A DNA stretch of 64,000 nt, from the NCBI GenBank assembly GCA_932521035.1, contig OW051492.1, forward strand, positions 10,850,001 to 10,914,000. The letters run 5' to 3'. The position numbers were made by a program, and so were the translations under genes. This DNA is from Oscheius dolichura. Lineage: Eukaryota > Nematoda > Chromadorea > Rhabditida > Rhabditidae. Each line of letters starts with the position of its first letter. Within the stretch, counting starts at the first letter, position 1. This document shows, piece by piece, positions 32,387 through 45,500 of the stretch. The notes beneath the pieces were generated by a model that was not told where the DNA came from, ran no database searches, and was given only the letters and a program-made list of their open reading frames with translations.

Positions 32387-33621
32387 GGTCGAGAAGATAG
32401 TTTATGGTCCATTTTTAATAAAATTAGAGGAGAGCGGGAAAGAGCGGGTTCAAAAATAGCCTAAAAATGCGGTTCTCTTTTCGATTTCTGGTGAGAGAGA
32501 GGCTGCTGAAAAAGAAACGGAACACATGTAAGTGTGTGTTGTGAGAGAGAGAGCATGTCTGCATATTTCTTTATTCCGCCTCACTTCTTCTCAAGGAGTC
32601 CAGAATAATACACTGTAGAGTGACAGATTTCTGACCTAGGATTATCCAACCAGGACCAGAACAAGAAAAATTTAGAGGGACAGATGAAATTAGCCAGCCA
32701 ATTTGGAGGCATTTTGGAACAGGAACTCGGCGGTGGATTATTCACGAACTGGAGGGGAGAAGACGGCGAAGACGAACACTTGAACTGGCCCCTTTGTCCT
32801 CTAGAAAAACCTATTTTAGACCTTTAAATTAGGATAAACGTGGGGTTTTTTCAATTATCCAGGAACTCATAAGTACCTTACAAGCCAACGGGATCACTTC
32901 TCTCCCTCCCGGGTGTAAATTATCTTCATCTGCAAAACAAAAAGCCTGGGAAAGGGAGGGATGAGTATAAAAATAGAAAGAAGTAACGGGAGGCTAGCCA
33001 GCCGGCCGGCCATGTTGAACATACAATAAAATGGCGAATCCCGACCCGGGGCGAATGGCAATATGTGCCCCCGAGATTGGCACTCGACGCCACCTGGAGC
33101 AACCTCTCCGATCGCCGGCCCGGCCTTCTCTTATAAGGATAGAGCAAGGACAAAACAATAGAACGCTTGTTCAGGGAGTGGCAGGGCTATTATCGCCCGA
33201 GTTCAAGGAAAAAACAAAGCATTTTCTTGGCGAGACTTGGTTCACCACCTCTACTTCCCGGTCTAATTTTAGGGGGTCATTAATACTTTTTTAATAGGTA
33301 GGGGGGATCACAAATTAGTCTGTAATCCATTCTAAACAATGAAATTGAGCCAAAATCCTTGTCAGAGGCTCGGTTTTGCCACTATTCGGCCGTGAAAGTG
33401 CCGCCAGTCCCGCGCGTTCCCGTCAATTGCGGGAGATCCAGTTTCCGATAGATTTCTTTGAGATTCGACGTATCTACAATGTTTTCCTTGTAAACTCGGC
33501 TGTTATATAGTTTCTTCCGGTCGTTTTGACGCTAAATTTCTACCAAAAGGTTTATTTGAACAGCGGAAAAGGGGCGGCGCTCTTCAGCCAAGGCTATTGA
33601 GCCTCGAGAGCGGAAATTACT
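32387..33621. other. non-coding stretch before the tRNA
   Basis: I see no supported gene. About 33370-33540 is moderately GC-rich and lies just upstream of the tRNA. Confidence 0.3.
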
Positions 33622-33693
33622 GACTCCTTGGCGCAATTGGTAGCGCGTCCGACTCCAGATCGGAAGGTTGGGTGTTCGAGTCACTCAGGGGTC
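33622..33693 (+). tRNA. tRNA-Trp (CCA)
   Basis: 72 nt fold into a cloverleaf. Acceptor GACTCCT pairs with AGGGGTC. The D stem is GCGC/GCGC (GCGCAATTGGTAGCGC). Anticodon stem TCCGA/TCGGA encloses loop CTCCAGA, giving anticodon CCA. T arm GGGTG-TTCGAGT-CACTC has the internal promoter B-box-like GGTGTTCGAGTC. There is no intron. A TTTTT run about 8 nt downstream is the expected pol III terminator. Confidence 0.95.
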
Positions 33694-34352
33694 AAAATTT
33701 TTGCTTTTTTTCCCAAGTAAAAATCGGCGTCAATTCGCTATTTTGTCAAATGTATGCACGTTATACCGCCGCGTGCCTTGTATCATAGCCTAGTAGGCCT
33801 AGGGGAGTATCGTTTTTACTCCATTTTCAGTCTTGGGAAAATTCAAACAGTCTAGTCTCTGACCAGGTGATAGCTCCATCCAAAAATGTCACCAACCTTT
33901 ACACCCTGATGAGATGGCCAACCTTCGCCTGCCTTAATCATCCCCTCACAGGCGCCCTCTCTCCCCCAACTGTACAACTTTTAACCACCAGTTCATACCA
34001 AACAATTCTCTCCTCCCTTTCTATATTCTCATTTTTCTCCTACACTTTTCTACTAACTCTCTTTTATAATTTCCTTTATAGGGTTTCATACTTAATCCCT
34101 CTACTTTCCAAGACAATATGATTACTACAACTGGAAAAGCCAATAATGGCATGTTCCAAATTGAGTGCCCTTTTTCTTTACAGGTTAATTTTCCCGAATT
34201 TCTATATAAAGCAGTCGTAAGATACATATGCGGAATGTAGTGGGTCAACAGAGGAAATATTCCACATAGATCCTTCATTTCTGTTTACGGAAAACACAGT
34301 AAGCTACATCTTTACGGATCGCCACGCTTATTGTAACCTTGCACAGCACCTC
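33694..34352. other. non-coding stretch
   Basis: AT-rich, with motif-free ORFs; nothing that I can support. Confidence 0.3.
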
Positions 34353-34637
34353 TAATGAACTTTATACCAGATATGTGAGTAAGGGCGAAGAAAATTCAAA
34401 AAACAAATCATATTAGACACCTCATCAATGATCCGAATGTCACACTGTACATAGCTTTGGGTTATCTGCCTCGAATGGTTCAGAAAGTGAACAAAAACGG
34501 AAACCACACAGTATCAGGTATGCTCAAATTGTCAATTACCTTTCTAGCTATATTTCTTTTCCATTTTTAGTCGGTCAAAAAGTTCTGTCCTGGCCTAGAA
34601 GCTCAGTTGAAGTGTGCCTATTGTCTTACGTCCTCTA
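34353..34637 (+). CDS. weak small two- or three-exon gene or gene remnant
   Basis: ATG at 34353, donor GTGAGT after CCAGATAT, acceptor CATATTAG at about 34418, donor GTATGC at about 34518 and acceptor TTTTTAG at about 34570 can be joined. The result is a ~62-residue product (MNFIPDIHLINDPNVTLYIA...). In another frame the last exon reads CAYC..13..LECGHGYCC, a CxxC...CxHxxC pattern like a RING-type Zn site. The two frames cannot both be right. AATAAA follows at about 34878. This is either a small gene or a decayed Zn-finger gene. Confidence 0.25.
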
Positions 34638-35552
34638 GAAGTGATAGAATCCATTTGGAATGTGGCCACGGTTACTGTTGTCTACTCATGGCGGCAACGG
34701 TATTTAATACTGTATGGTTTCCTTGCAAATTTGCCTTGTTAAGATCAACACAGGCCTCAAGGATACCCAAGTTCCGTTTCACTGCATTTTTCCTGGTTAT
34801 GGCCGGCCGTTTTTGTGGATAAATAACCTGCTATAGGAGAAAACACTGCCTATTACCCTCAAACTTTGTTACCTTCAAATAAAGTTACTTTTTTAAGTTT
34901 TGTTTAGAAAATAGAATGTGATCTTTGAAATAATAATGAAGGTGGGGAGGTCAGTGAATGGGAAAGACAAGAATAGGGGGAGAATATTAGATGCTAAAAG
35001 GATGAGAAGGGCAGAGTTTAGGAGGAGCCGGCAGCAGTGGTCGACGGTTTATGACCAGGTGATTAGCCAGTCAGCAGGGGGTTATTAATGGCGTTAAAAA
35101 ATCCCCATTACTGGAAAAATGGAAATATGGGCTTGAAGAAGGCTAACAGGTGTCTGGAGAGAAAATAATTCCCTGGGAAGGGGGGAAATTTTGAGGGGAA
35201 ATGGGAAGTGAAGGCCTCCAAGATAGGAAAATTGGTTGCCACTCAAAAATCCTGGAGTTTTTTGGATAAAAATAGAAATATAAGGACACTATAGAGTGGT
35301 CACTGGCCACAATATGCTCCGTGCTCCGGGAGTAGTAAAAATTTAACCACGTTTCAGAAACATGTGGTCTGGGGGGTTCATTACGTTTGAATCTCTTCTT
35401 TTCAAGAGCCCTTGGGTTATTTTTTACGTTTTAGACCTTTAAAAACGGAATTTTAAGGTTTCCCTTGTCATACAGCCGGTTTATTCAGTTTTGAACGAGT
35501 TAGGTCCAGAAATGGGCCCAGGAGTGAACCGCCAGTCTCCAAAGGTGGGCTC
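34638..35552. other. non-coding stretch
   Basis: No coding signal found. Confidence 0.3.
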
Positions 35553-35692
35553 AATCCTAGTCCGACCCCCTGCACCCGTAATGTCTCAGCAAGGCAAAGG
35601 TATAAAGGCGCCACAGTTTTGTAACAGTTTTGAATAAAGGTGATCCTCCTGCCAAGACTTTACGGGTGCAAGGGGACGGACTATCAAGGGCT
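35553..35692. repeat. palindromic MITE-like element, family A
   Basis: CCTAGTCCGACCCCCTGCAC and GTGCAAGGGGACGGACTATC are inverted ends. The interior has CACAGTTTTGTAACAGTTTT and GAATAAAGGTGATCC. Confidence 0.85.
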
Positions 35693-35974
35693 GAGCTGGC
35701 CCAGAGGACCTCTTACCTTGAAATACCCGAAATTAGTAGCCAATCGGGCTGTTGTAGTGGTCATCGTCGTTGTCGTCGTCGTAGTGAGTGAATAATGCCG
35801 TCAACAAAAGGCCGTGCCCTCTCCAGAAGAAGGTCTGTTAATATTCCCCGCGGCAGTAAGCCGGGGGCATAATCACGCAGAGAGAGAGAGACTTTCAAAT
35901 TACTCACAAAAACTCTTTTTAGCATAGCCCTCACTACTTCAAAATGTTTATTCCTCATTTAAATAGCGAAACAA

Positions 35975-36775
35975 TTACTCATTAATATTGAATTTCTTAT
36001 CATGGGTCTCGCCGGGATATTCCAGTTGGAGATTGATCCGTCCAAAATCATAGTGCTTTCGAGCTCGGGTACCGAGGGTCACGTAGTCTTCCGGAATACG
36101 GATGGCCCAGCGCTTGAGGCCCTTCTAAAACCAGATTTTTCCCTTTAAATTCAGATAAAATAACATACGTTAGCCTTCTGCTTTTCGTCCATATCGCAGG
36201 CGTGATGGAAGGTGACAAATGGCTGGATTTCGGTTTGAGTCTCGGGGAATCTATAAAGGACAAACAAATTGGGGCGGCTTTACGGGAAAAGGGCAGGAAG
36301 AGCAATTTTTCGCTCATAAAACGTTTCTATAGTCCAGTTTTTCGAAAAATGGTCTTGCTTTCCTGATTTTCAGGGACGAAATTGAAAATCAGCAGCATTG
36401 GTCCCGTAGCGCGTTTATTTCCGTCGAAAATGGACCATAGGGTATTTTTAATAGGAAAAATCCATATTTCCTTACTTGGCAGTGTTAGCCTCGATGTGGA
36501 ACTCTCCGGTAATATATGTCTGGGCAGATCCCAGCAGTTGGGCCAGGTCATCAACAGCATTCTTCTGATAGGTACGGAAGATCCGGATCTTGGCTCCTTC
36601 GTACGGCTTCTCTCCACAGTAGAGACGACCCTGGATGGAAATTGACCGGAAAAATACTATTTTACGGGATAAAATAAGAAGAACGTTACCTATTAGCCAC
36701 GTTAGACGGGATATCGAGGTCTAGCGCGCCGGCTTGGGTTCCTGCCAGGAAAGCGGCAAGGATTAATAACCACAT
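35975..36775 (-). CDS. transthyretin-like family (TTR/TTL) secreted protein
   Basis: Four minus-strand exons, start 36775, stop 35975. Signal peptide MWLLILAAFLAGTQAGA precedes LDLDIPSN. The family core follows: GRLYCGEKPYEGAKIRIFRT, then TYITGEFHIEANTAK, PFVTFHHACD and the tail KGLKRWAIRIPEDYVTLG. GRLxCxGKP, the HxC motif of the F strand and KGxKRWxIxIP are typical of the nematode-specific transthyretin-related proteins, which are secreted and abundant. Total length is about 150 aa, as usual. The first donor is best placed at GTGGCT after SN, since the alternative GTAACG gives the wrong frame. A possible binding role is unknown. Confidence 0.9.
36328..36441. repeat. family B MITE-like remnant in a TTR intron
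   Basis: TATAGTCCAGTTTTTCG and CGTCGAAAATGGACCATAG are inverted ends. The interior GCATTGGTCCCGTAGCG echoes family B. It is diverged. Confidence 0.5.
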
Positions 36776-37207
36776 ACTAAATTCAGGACATCATTGATGC
36801 CGATCAGGTTAAAGAGTTAATAAAGGGCCGACTAAACTAATCTTCGAGGCTTTTAAAAGAAAATTTGGAGGTATTTTGGCGCCGGAAGGGGCGAGGATTC
36901 AGTAGCTTGGGAAGGATTTGAAAATGTTGGAAAATGGGGGTAAAATTGAGAGAAAAATCAAAAGAAAGTGTAGTTTCCCCTAGTTTCCAGACCGTGGGCT
37001 TGTTTGTGTTAAGCTTGAAAGATAAAAGAGAGGGGCCAGTCAACAGACCCAAGGGGGCAGCTGTTCCGCCGACAATGATTCACACAGTGGGGGGCTCTCT
37101 CCTCTCCCCCGTCTCTGTTATCACAACAACAGATTAGATCCTTCATTCAAGAGGAAAATGAAAATAACACGAAGAAATTGGGACTGAGGTCAAGGGAAAC
37201 ACGTCAT
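36776..37207. other. intergenic, promoter side of the TTR gene
   Basis: No coding signal. The convergent 3' end of the CUB-like gene lies at 37208. Confidence 0.3.
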
Positions 37208-40200
37208 TCAGAAGAAGATGGAAAGGAGGAGCAGGACTAGGGAAGCGGTGAGAGCTGGAACCGACTTCGGTTCTGTGTGGTCGGACACTCCGTAGAAGAG
37301 CATTGCCCCTCCGCAGGTTTGATTCTTTGAGAAGATTTGCAACTCCAGGCTGTAGCCAGCGAGGATTTGGTCTTTTAGGTCTGTAGATGAGCTGAAAATT
37401 AGGGAAAATTACAGTATACTGTCCTCTTTTCCCTATTATTCCGTCCGGCGCGCGTTTTAATTCAAAAATGGATTAGAGCGCGGTTACCGCACGATAAGTT
37501 AGCCCTACCTGTTAGTCCATTTATTGTTCGAATCTCTTGTAGAATATCTCATTCCACAATTGGAATCGGCCTCCACTACCCGAAGATCAAAGTTGTAGTA
37601 CTTCTCTCCAGTCAGGGTTACTGTATAGGGAACGGCTGGATCTCCTTGTAGAGGATTTTTATAATTTGGGGTGATGATCCTTCCCGTCCTGCCAGATGTC
37701 ACATTGGCTTTCCATGCTATAAATTATTAGACAATTTTTGAGGGAAATCCAAACCTGTCTCATTTGTGGCAGCGGTGATAACTGTGAGGAAGGCCATGCC
37801 GCTGTTTAAGACGAATGTTCGAACGTAGGTGGGAATATCCTGGGGGAAGATGTTCTCCTGGATAGAGGAATTGGAATAGGTGGTCAGAAGGTAGCTGGCC
37901 ATGTCAGTTCTTAGAGGAGTCGAGTAGACGGAGAGCCGTTGAGATGAGTTCCCTCCCTAAAAGTGGCCATATTTGGAAATAGGCACCAAAACCCCAAGAA
38001 TTTGGGACGGCGGGTCTATCATATACCGCTAGAATGAGCTCGTCGAGCTCTACCAGACGCCTTTATCTCCGCCAGAATGAAATTCTGGCACCTATTGTGG
38101 CTTGAAATAGGCCCTATACTAACCCTCCCCAGCAGTCTCCATTGAGTTATCCCCTCCCGGGAAATCGGGGAGCCACGGCCCGAAATCCTGACTAGAATGG
38201 AAGTCCGATAGCTCGTTGGAATCGATTGAACTGGTCAAGAAAAATGGGGTCTCGTAGCCCTAGCATATCTTATTCAACGGGGCCTGAGTGATTAAGAGAA
38301 ATGGAAGATTTGAATGTTCAAAATATTTTCCTGGACTCGATGTGGGCCTAACGAATAAAAGCCATGTGTTCCACGGGCGTGTGATATGTCAATCGACAGA
38401 TCTCATCGTGCTGACGAAGCACATATGCATTTCGACCCAATCGGCTAGCCTAACAGTGGATGGTAGCCCAAATACTGGCTCCTATCGCTTCGGGACCTCT
38501 TCAACCCGCTCCCCTTTCCTTACCTTGAATCCCACTCCGATAACAACGAAGCTGATGAAATCTCTCGGGTCATCAATGAAAGTCAGAGCGTCTGTCCCAT
38601 TTTCGGCATTCAGTGTAAGAATCCAAGCTTGACCCAGAATGTTCGGAGTGTACCAAGTATGATGGCCGGTGTACTGCTTCACCACTGGATGTTCTCCTTA
38701 TTAATTAAATAAATTCGGTTACCATCGGCTTCGTTGAAGATGTATTTAGCGAAATTGACGAAGGTTCCATTGTGGGCACTGTAGATAGTTATGGCGGAAG
38801 AGGCGGAGGTCCAGGTATTTCCAGAAGGGGCCAGATCGTAGAGACTGCCCACTAGAGTGGCTTTGTCTCCTTCTCCTTCGTAGACAAGAAGAGACGAAGC
38901 CTCATTGTAGGTTTGAGGAGTGGCGGAGGAGATATAGACCTTTAAAATTAGTTAAACAGTCCTTTAAATACCGGGATATTACCTTTGAATTGGATCGAAT
39001 GACAGTTGTTGTCAGAGGGGCGAAATTAACCGCTTGATCCAGGATTTGGGGGCCCTCGGTCGTCAAATTGTAGACCTTTTGAGGTTCTCCGAGTTTGACT
39101 AAAAATAAGAATAATCTGATATTTAGAGCCACAGTTAGACAGCCAAAACCTACTCTCAGCTTTGTACACGGCCAGAGTTATGACGTTCTTGCTATTTTCC
39201 TCAATAACAGCGTCAATGTGGAAATCGTCTCCAGCCCAGGTGACGTCAGCTTTCAGAGCGCGGTTAACACTGTTGATGTAATCTCCATAGTCACTTCTCA
39301 TGGTCAAAGTCTCATTTTGTCCCAATTTTTCGGCAGAAATGGAGATCCTGGCTCCGAATCCCGTTGGAATATTGATCTGAAAGCTCTCTTTTTAAGATAG
39401 GGAGAAATTTAGGTTACGGTATAGTTACAGCTCTCCAGCAGGGTGAAAACTCCATTAATTCCCTCGTCCGTGAGGTTGAAAATGGACTGATTACAGCCTA
39501 AAGCGATTTTAAAGGGCTGTAGTTAAAATACAGTACTCAAAAAGATGTCGTCCTTTGGGAAGGTGGCAGTCGTTGTTGATTCAGTCCAGTCGGTTGTTGT
39601 CTCGTTTGGGACAACCGTGGTGTTACTCGTGGTTACTGTAGTATTTCCTGTTGTGGTTAAATTTACAGTCGTCGTGGGTGTGGTTACGGTAGTCGTGGCT
39701 ATAAAACAATCTTTAACCCCTATATTTCTCTTAGCAAACTTGGCGGGACTTCAGAAATGCTCCACCTGGCCAAGGCCCCAATATTCCCGGCCGAAGTGCT
39801 GACATAAAGGGACACGGTAAAGTTGTTCCCGGGAATACTGCCAGATTGGTTAACATTGCCTCCTTCGCTACTAAAATAACAATTTCTCTCTATCCTAATG
39901 ATTTCCTAACCTGACGACGTCGGAATGGAGTAGCCAGTGGGAATAGGGGTCTCCCTTGGGAGTGTCCATGGTGAAATACAACTGTTCGCTAGAATTCCGC
40001 CCGTAAAGATCCATAGAAGTCGTCGTATAGGACTGATCAAGGAAGAAGGGATAGTTCTCTGTCATTAGGAAGCCTTTCCTCCCGATGTAAGCATCGCTCC
40101 AGGACGCTGAAATGCGGATTTCCAGTTTTTAAAAGAGAAAGACCCACTGAGATTGGCTGTTGGGGCAAGCTGGATGGTCGCTGAACCGTAGACGACAAAA

Positions 40201-42033
40201 GTCTTCAGGGAGCCGGGAAGTTGTTGGGGAAGGTTGGTCTGAATATTGGAAATGGTGTAGTGTTCCAATTCATAGTCCTCGTCAGCCAAAGACCCAGAGA
40301 AGACAAAAACTTGAGTGCTTGAATCCTGAAAAAGGAAATTAGGGCTCAGTACATGAGAGCAGCGGCGCCTTTATATCTTTGCCCTGCCGAGATTTTACGG
40401 GTGCAGGGGGGATCAGAGTGAGCCGAATTTGGCGGGAAACGGGGTATTTGAACGAAATTTCGAAGACCCGCGCAAATGGATTACTGTAGCTCCTATCAGG
40501 AACTCTTACAATTTTTTGCTACAATATTATTCTAGACAACATGAAAAATATACCAAGCATAAAAAATTAGTCCAATTGGTATCAAAAAAATCCAAAAATG
40601 ACGGTATTTCAACGACAGCGCGGGGAAGCGCATGAGCGCTGTTTAGAGGGCGTCATTTAACTTTCAAACGGTAAAAACATACCATAGTGAGATTAATAGA
40701 ATTTAGGTAGCAGTCAGTCTTGTCGTCTGCATCCCGTCCAATAGTGAATATAGCCGGCTTTGAAATGGTTCCCATCGCGGTAATTTCAATAGAGACGGAA
40801 TTTCCTTCCGAGTCGACGTCATATTGCCATCTGGTGTTGAAATTATTGACATTAGCGATGTCTGGAAACAGTTATACCTGTTTTTAAGCAGTAAAAAAAC
40901 TTACTGTCAGCATTCTGAATCAGGAGTAAACTCTTGGCGTCGGATTGATCCGAAGCGATGAAAATGCTGACGTCATTGCCCGCGGAAATGTATGGTTTGC
41001 TCTGATATTGATACAAGCTGAAAAGGAGGAAAGTCGTAAACCTCGCTGGCTGAGTCAGTGGGGTATTACCTTCCTTTGAGCTCCTCGTTTTCGTAGATAA
41101 AGAATCCCATCAATTTGGAGGACTCTTCTGGGTCGGGATAAGCCAGGAGAGAGACCACGACCTTTCCTGAGGAGCTAGCGGAGTAGAGACGGTTTTCTCC
41201 AGCAGTTAGATTCTTCAGCGTCTGGGAAAGAGCCTGATCTCCGGCATTTAGAGTGAAATTCAGCTGGTTGGCGGTCAGATTCGCTGAAAAGGGCGGAAAT
41301 ATACTGTGTAACTATCCACAGTCAAAGTTTGGAGGCTGCAGATGTTTTTGTCGGGTCGGCTGTGATATGACTGCATTCATTAGAATCGGCTTGATGTGCT
41401 CTCCACTTTGCTTTTTGAATTTTTGAAATCAGTCAAGAAATGACTGAGATACGGACAAAAATACCCGACACACCTATCTACCCCCAAAAATGGACGCGCC
41501 CGAAAAGAGGAATTCGAAAAAGGCGGCTAAAACCTTACCATTCCTTTGATCGAGCATAATATTTACAGTAAGACTGGTAGAGCTTCCTGTCTCAATTGTC
41601 AGAGAGAGAAATTCCGCGGGAAGGAGAGCCGTCTTCAAGGCGAAGTCCCTTGTTCCATTTGTTGGTCTAAAAATCGATTTTGAATTCGAAATTCCAATTT
41701 CTTACTGTAGCAATCCTTCTTCTCCTCCTTTTAGGCCGATTCTATCGTTGCTGTAGATGTTGGAAGCGGTTATATCGACTAGAGGATAGGTACCGTCGTC
41801 GAAAAGGATCTGAAGAATCAACTGGGTCCATTTCTAGGTCTCACCAAGTATTCACAGTTCTGTGAGCCGGCGAAAGTTCCATTTAGGGAAAAAGGAAGGC
41901 TACGGACAAGAGTGGACTGTGTATTACAGGCTAAAAGGATAAATTCTTCTGGGAAATAAAAGGAGAACCTACACAAGAGGGCCTCTCCCAAGCTGAGAAC
42001 GAAAAATCCGAGAAAAATCGGAAATAACGACAT
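37208..42033 (-). CDS. large GPI-anchored extracellular protein with CUB-like regions and Thr-rich linker
   Basis: About 20 short exons on the minus strand. Signal peptide MSLFPIFLGFFVLSLGEA starts at 42033. Two similar halves are separated by a Thr-rich linker at about 39545-39700 (ATTTVTTPTTTVNLTTTGN...). The second half begins CNQSIFNL...SCNYTINIPTGFGARISI, the pattern of nematode CUB-like domains. A further segment near 37600 reads GRIITPNYKNPL, like the CUB motif GxIxSPNYPxxY. The last exon has NQTCGGAMLFYGVSD and then a hydrophobic tail (ALTASLVLLLLSIFF) for GPI anchoring. Predicted: a heavily N- and O-glycosylated surface protein. Nematode CUB-like proteins are often infection-responsive in other species, but nothing here shows that. 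Introns hold an R2 copy and a half MITE. I did not fix every exon boundary. Confidence 0.75.
38010..38335 (+). repeat. dispersed repeat R2 in an intron of the CUB-like gene
   Basis: CTATCATATACCGCTAGAAT, GGCACCTATTGTGGCTTGAA, CCTGACTAGAATGGAAGTCC and AGAGAAATGGAAGATTTGAA follow in R2 order. It is antisense to the host gene, and the 3' third is missing. Confidence 0.75.
40371..40420. repeat. half copy of MITE family A in an intron
   Basis: CCTGCCGAGATTTTACGGGT followed by GCAGGGGGGATCAGA is one terminal arm. The rest of the element is absent. Confidence 0.65.
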
Positions 42034-42575
42034 GTTTCCACGCCGTTGGCTCAAAAGGCTGGCGGGTTGCAAAGAATAGCCCCGGAGACAGTCAGAGCCG
42101 CCTTTATATCATTCCCCATTTCAGATCGTCCTTTTTGGGTAAACACGGTCCCTCCCAACTGTGTCACCCCGTTTTATTACCCGCTTGCTGCCGTTTGAAC
42201 TGTGAAACGTTTCAAAACCTAGGAGGGGAATTGGAAGATCAGAAAAGGGGAGATGGATGGGGAAGATTTGGGTGATTCTAGAAATTTCCGGCGACCTCGT
42301 TCTATTTCATTTGGTCTTGCTTCTCTTTTTTGAATACGGGCAATGCCAGGGCAACCCAAAGTGAAGAAAGAAAAGGTTCGTCCACCAGGCAAAAGCGCAA
42401 GGTCTAAAATGATTTCTCGACGGTCGCTTGACAGGAGGAAAACTGCTTCTCGACAGTAAAATTGGGGGTAACCGGAAAGAAACGGTCGAAAACGGTTGAC
42501 TCAACCCATGGGTCTGAATTGACGTGTCGCGTTCGTGGCTACCTATTGGTCATTCTATCATTGGCTCTTCTCCTG
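42034..42575. other. divergent promoter region between the CUB-like and receptor genes
   Basis: The two genes diverge from this ~540-bp stretch. There are no supported exons. Confidence 0.35.
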
Positions 42576-45500
42576 ATGGGACGACTTCTTCGCTGGCTGC
42601 TACTTTCGCTGGTTGCTGGTGCGGGTGCGGGTGCGGGTGCGGGTGCGGGTGCGGGTGCGGGTGCGGGTGCGGGTGCGGGTGCGGGTGCGGGTGCGGGTGC
42701 GGGTGCGGGTGCGAGTGCAGGTGCGGGTGCCGGTGCGGGTGCGCTGGACTGCAGCAAGATCAATGGCACGTTTGTACTGAAGGACAGCGAACCGAATGGA
42801 TGCGATGCTACGGAGCCTGTGCTTGGCTATCATCTCTCGTATACGATCCTGGATTTTTCACAAGCTGGCCAAACGACTCTAGATCAATTTCTTGGAAAGA
42901 AGACTACCAGTGGACAGTCGATTACCAATATCTACGGCGCTATTGTAATGACTGAAAATAGTGCAATCCAAACTATCAATTTGGCATCAATTGAAAGTTG
43001 GCAGTCTGCAAAGGCTCCCAATGGTAGGATTTCGAGTAAACTAACAACTGACTCGTTTTTAGGTGAGATTTTCATTAACATTTGGAATAATCCCAAGCTG
43101 AAGGAAATCAAACTACTGGCCACTCTGAAAATACAGAACACAGGAACGGGCAAAGTTCAAATGCTGATCTACAACAATCCACAACTGGCCGCGGCTTCGA
43201 CTGATGCTATCTACAAGGCAATTGAGAAGAAGGAATCGTTTGACGTTTACATCCAAAGTGGACCTAATGGTTAGTTTTATACACTACTAGTGGTACGCGT
43301 ACGCCATTATTATCATCAGGCCGGGATGAACCGGGTCGGGGTTGAGTTACTGGGGAAAATTTGGGGATCTGGCTTTGGGGGATTATTCTGTGGTTACGGC
43401 ATCTTTTCCGGTTCAAAGCCGGATTATTCCATTTCCTGGGTCGGGGTACGCCATGGATGGGTTGAAGGCTACGCCGTCCTTCAACTTGCCGGCTTGACGC
43501 GTTTTGACTCGGCCTAGGTGGAAAGCGGCGCGTGCGGTCGGTTTAGACTTGGTATATTGACAGGTTTGACCAGTAAGCTTGACCAAATAGGTTTGCCTAG
43601 GTCAAGACGGACGTGGCCTGACAGAAACTGGCCGCTTTTTGGCCACAATCAAGGGGGTCCCCATGGAAGTTTGGAAGCAACGTCATGATTTATTTATTTA
43701 CAGAATGTCGTTTCGCGCATCCATTCCACGATCTTGAATACACGACTCCTGATCCTGCTCTCCTTGCCCAGTGCAAGTCCATCAAAGGAGATTTCATTCT
43801 GTCTGACGGAACGCTGACTGGCGATTTGACCCTCGATGATGATGCCTGTTTGAAGCTCTTCGGTGTGAATATGAATGGCATCAACATTGTGGCGAATGCG
43901 GCGAAAGGAAAAGACAGCTGTAGCAGTGGCGGCACGTCCGCGATCAGCAAGAACGAAGGTCTTTGCGGGGAACAGTTCGAGAAAGTCGAGAAGTACTTTG
44001 CCCAGCCGCCGGCCAAGCTCGAGATTGATGCTTCCTGCAGTAAGTTGTCGCTATTTTCCACTTTCTATTGGCCCCTTTTCAGCCATTTCGTGTACAACGA
44101 AGGTACACATCGACCACAAGTACCACTACTGTAGGAGTATCGACGTGGACGGGGACATTGGCCACTGGTTTACGGACGAATACCAGATCAAGCGGAGCAA
44201 ACTTGAAAATATCAAGTCGGCCGTCACCATCACGAGCCCGACCTTGACCACGCTCAACCTGCCGTCTTTGACCCAGGCAAAAGGTATCTATTTTTAGTTG
44301 GTGAAGAGGAAATGCCCCATTCTTAGAGCTGACCATTGTCAACAATGATCTCCTGACCGACATCGAGCTGCTCAGTCTGACCTTCGTGAACAAGCTGAAC
44401 ATACGGCTGAACAAATTGCTGACGTTGGAGAAGATTAATGCCTTGCCGGCCAAGCTGGTCATTGGCGACTATGCCAATTCGGCAGTGGAATGCCCCTCGC
44501 AGGAGATTACCAAGCTGGAGGATCTTCGCTTCTGTACCCATCTCTTGGGAGATTTGATCTTGAAGCAGATTCCCGCCGGTGCTGATCTGTCCCTCCTCCA
44601 TTTGAGGTCTGTCCAGGGTTGTCTGAAGATGGAGAACACCTTCCTGGAGGATATTCCCTTTGTCAAGACGATCAGTTTCCAATGCACTGGGAAGCACGTC
44701 TTTACGAATAATCCCCGCGTCTGCCCGGAGGCTTACTTTCCCAAGTCGGAGTTTACAGTGAGTGGAAAGGATCCGGATGCTTGTCGTACGTTTACTTTCT
44801 TGATTCAGCTGATAAAATTGAATTTTAGCCAAGATCTGCCACGAGCTGAACGGCACGGACTGCGAGATTTTTATCGGCGAGCTGAAGATGGACAGCACTA
44901 CCCAGGATAAGGTCAAGAACCTGAAGAAGATCAAGGGCAAGCTGATCATCGACGGCACGAGTCTCTCCGAGCTGGAATTTCCCAAATTGGAGCAGATCTT
45001 TGGCTCATCCGGTAGGGAATTTCTATTCTGTGGAATACGGCCAAATTTCAGCGCCGGTCCTCCAGATTACGAATAATCCCAACTTGAAGTCGCTGAAGAT
45101 GCCCCTCCGGCCAAATGTGACAATGACTGGAGGACTGACAAAGGGTCTCGTGAAGATTGACAACAACCCGAAGCTGGACAGCAATCTGGCGGCCTTTCTC
45201 CCGGCCAAGATTGTCAAAGCCTGTGCCGACGCGGCTGACCCGACGTGTGCCTATGCCCAAGGAACTACCAGTGGGACAGCGGACGACAGCATCACAAGTA
45301 ACTACTCCATTTCTTGGTCTTAATTATCCAAATTATTCTAGATCTTGTGCTGATTATTGTCGGCTCCGCCCTGGTTCTCCTCCTCCTGGTCGGCGGCGGC
45401 ATCCTCCTCGCCTGCTGCCTGTACAAGAAGAAGAAGAACAAGCAGAAGATGCGCTTTTTGCAAAGCTTGAAGGGTTAGTTTCCGGACTATAATCTTTTTA

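Noticed and set aside
33031..33294. 87-codon plus-strand ORF MANPDPGRM...
   Set aside because: No motif, no promoter or poly(A) support; likely chance.
34607..34822. RING-like Cys/His pattern (CxxC...CxHxxC) as an intact zinc-finger gene
   Set aside because: Only half of a RING pattern is present, and the frame cannot be joined to the upstream exons without a stop. It is kept only as a remark on a weak gene.
42524..42955. Long overlapping ORFs of Cys-Gly or Pro-Ala repeats on both strands
   Set aside because: They are other-frame readings of the GGTGCG microsatellite. The Ala-Gly frame is the one continuous with the signal peptide and L domain.
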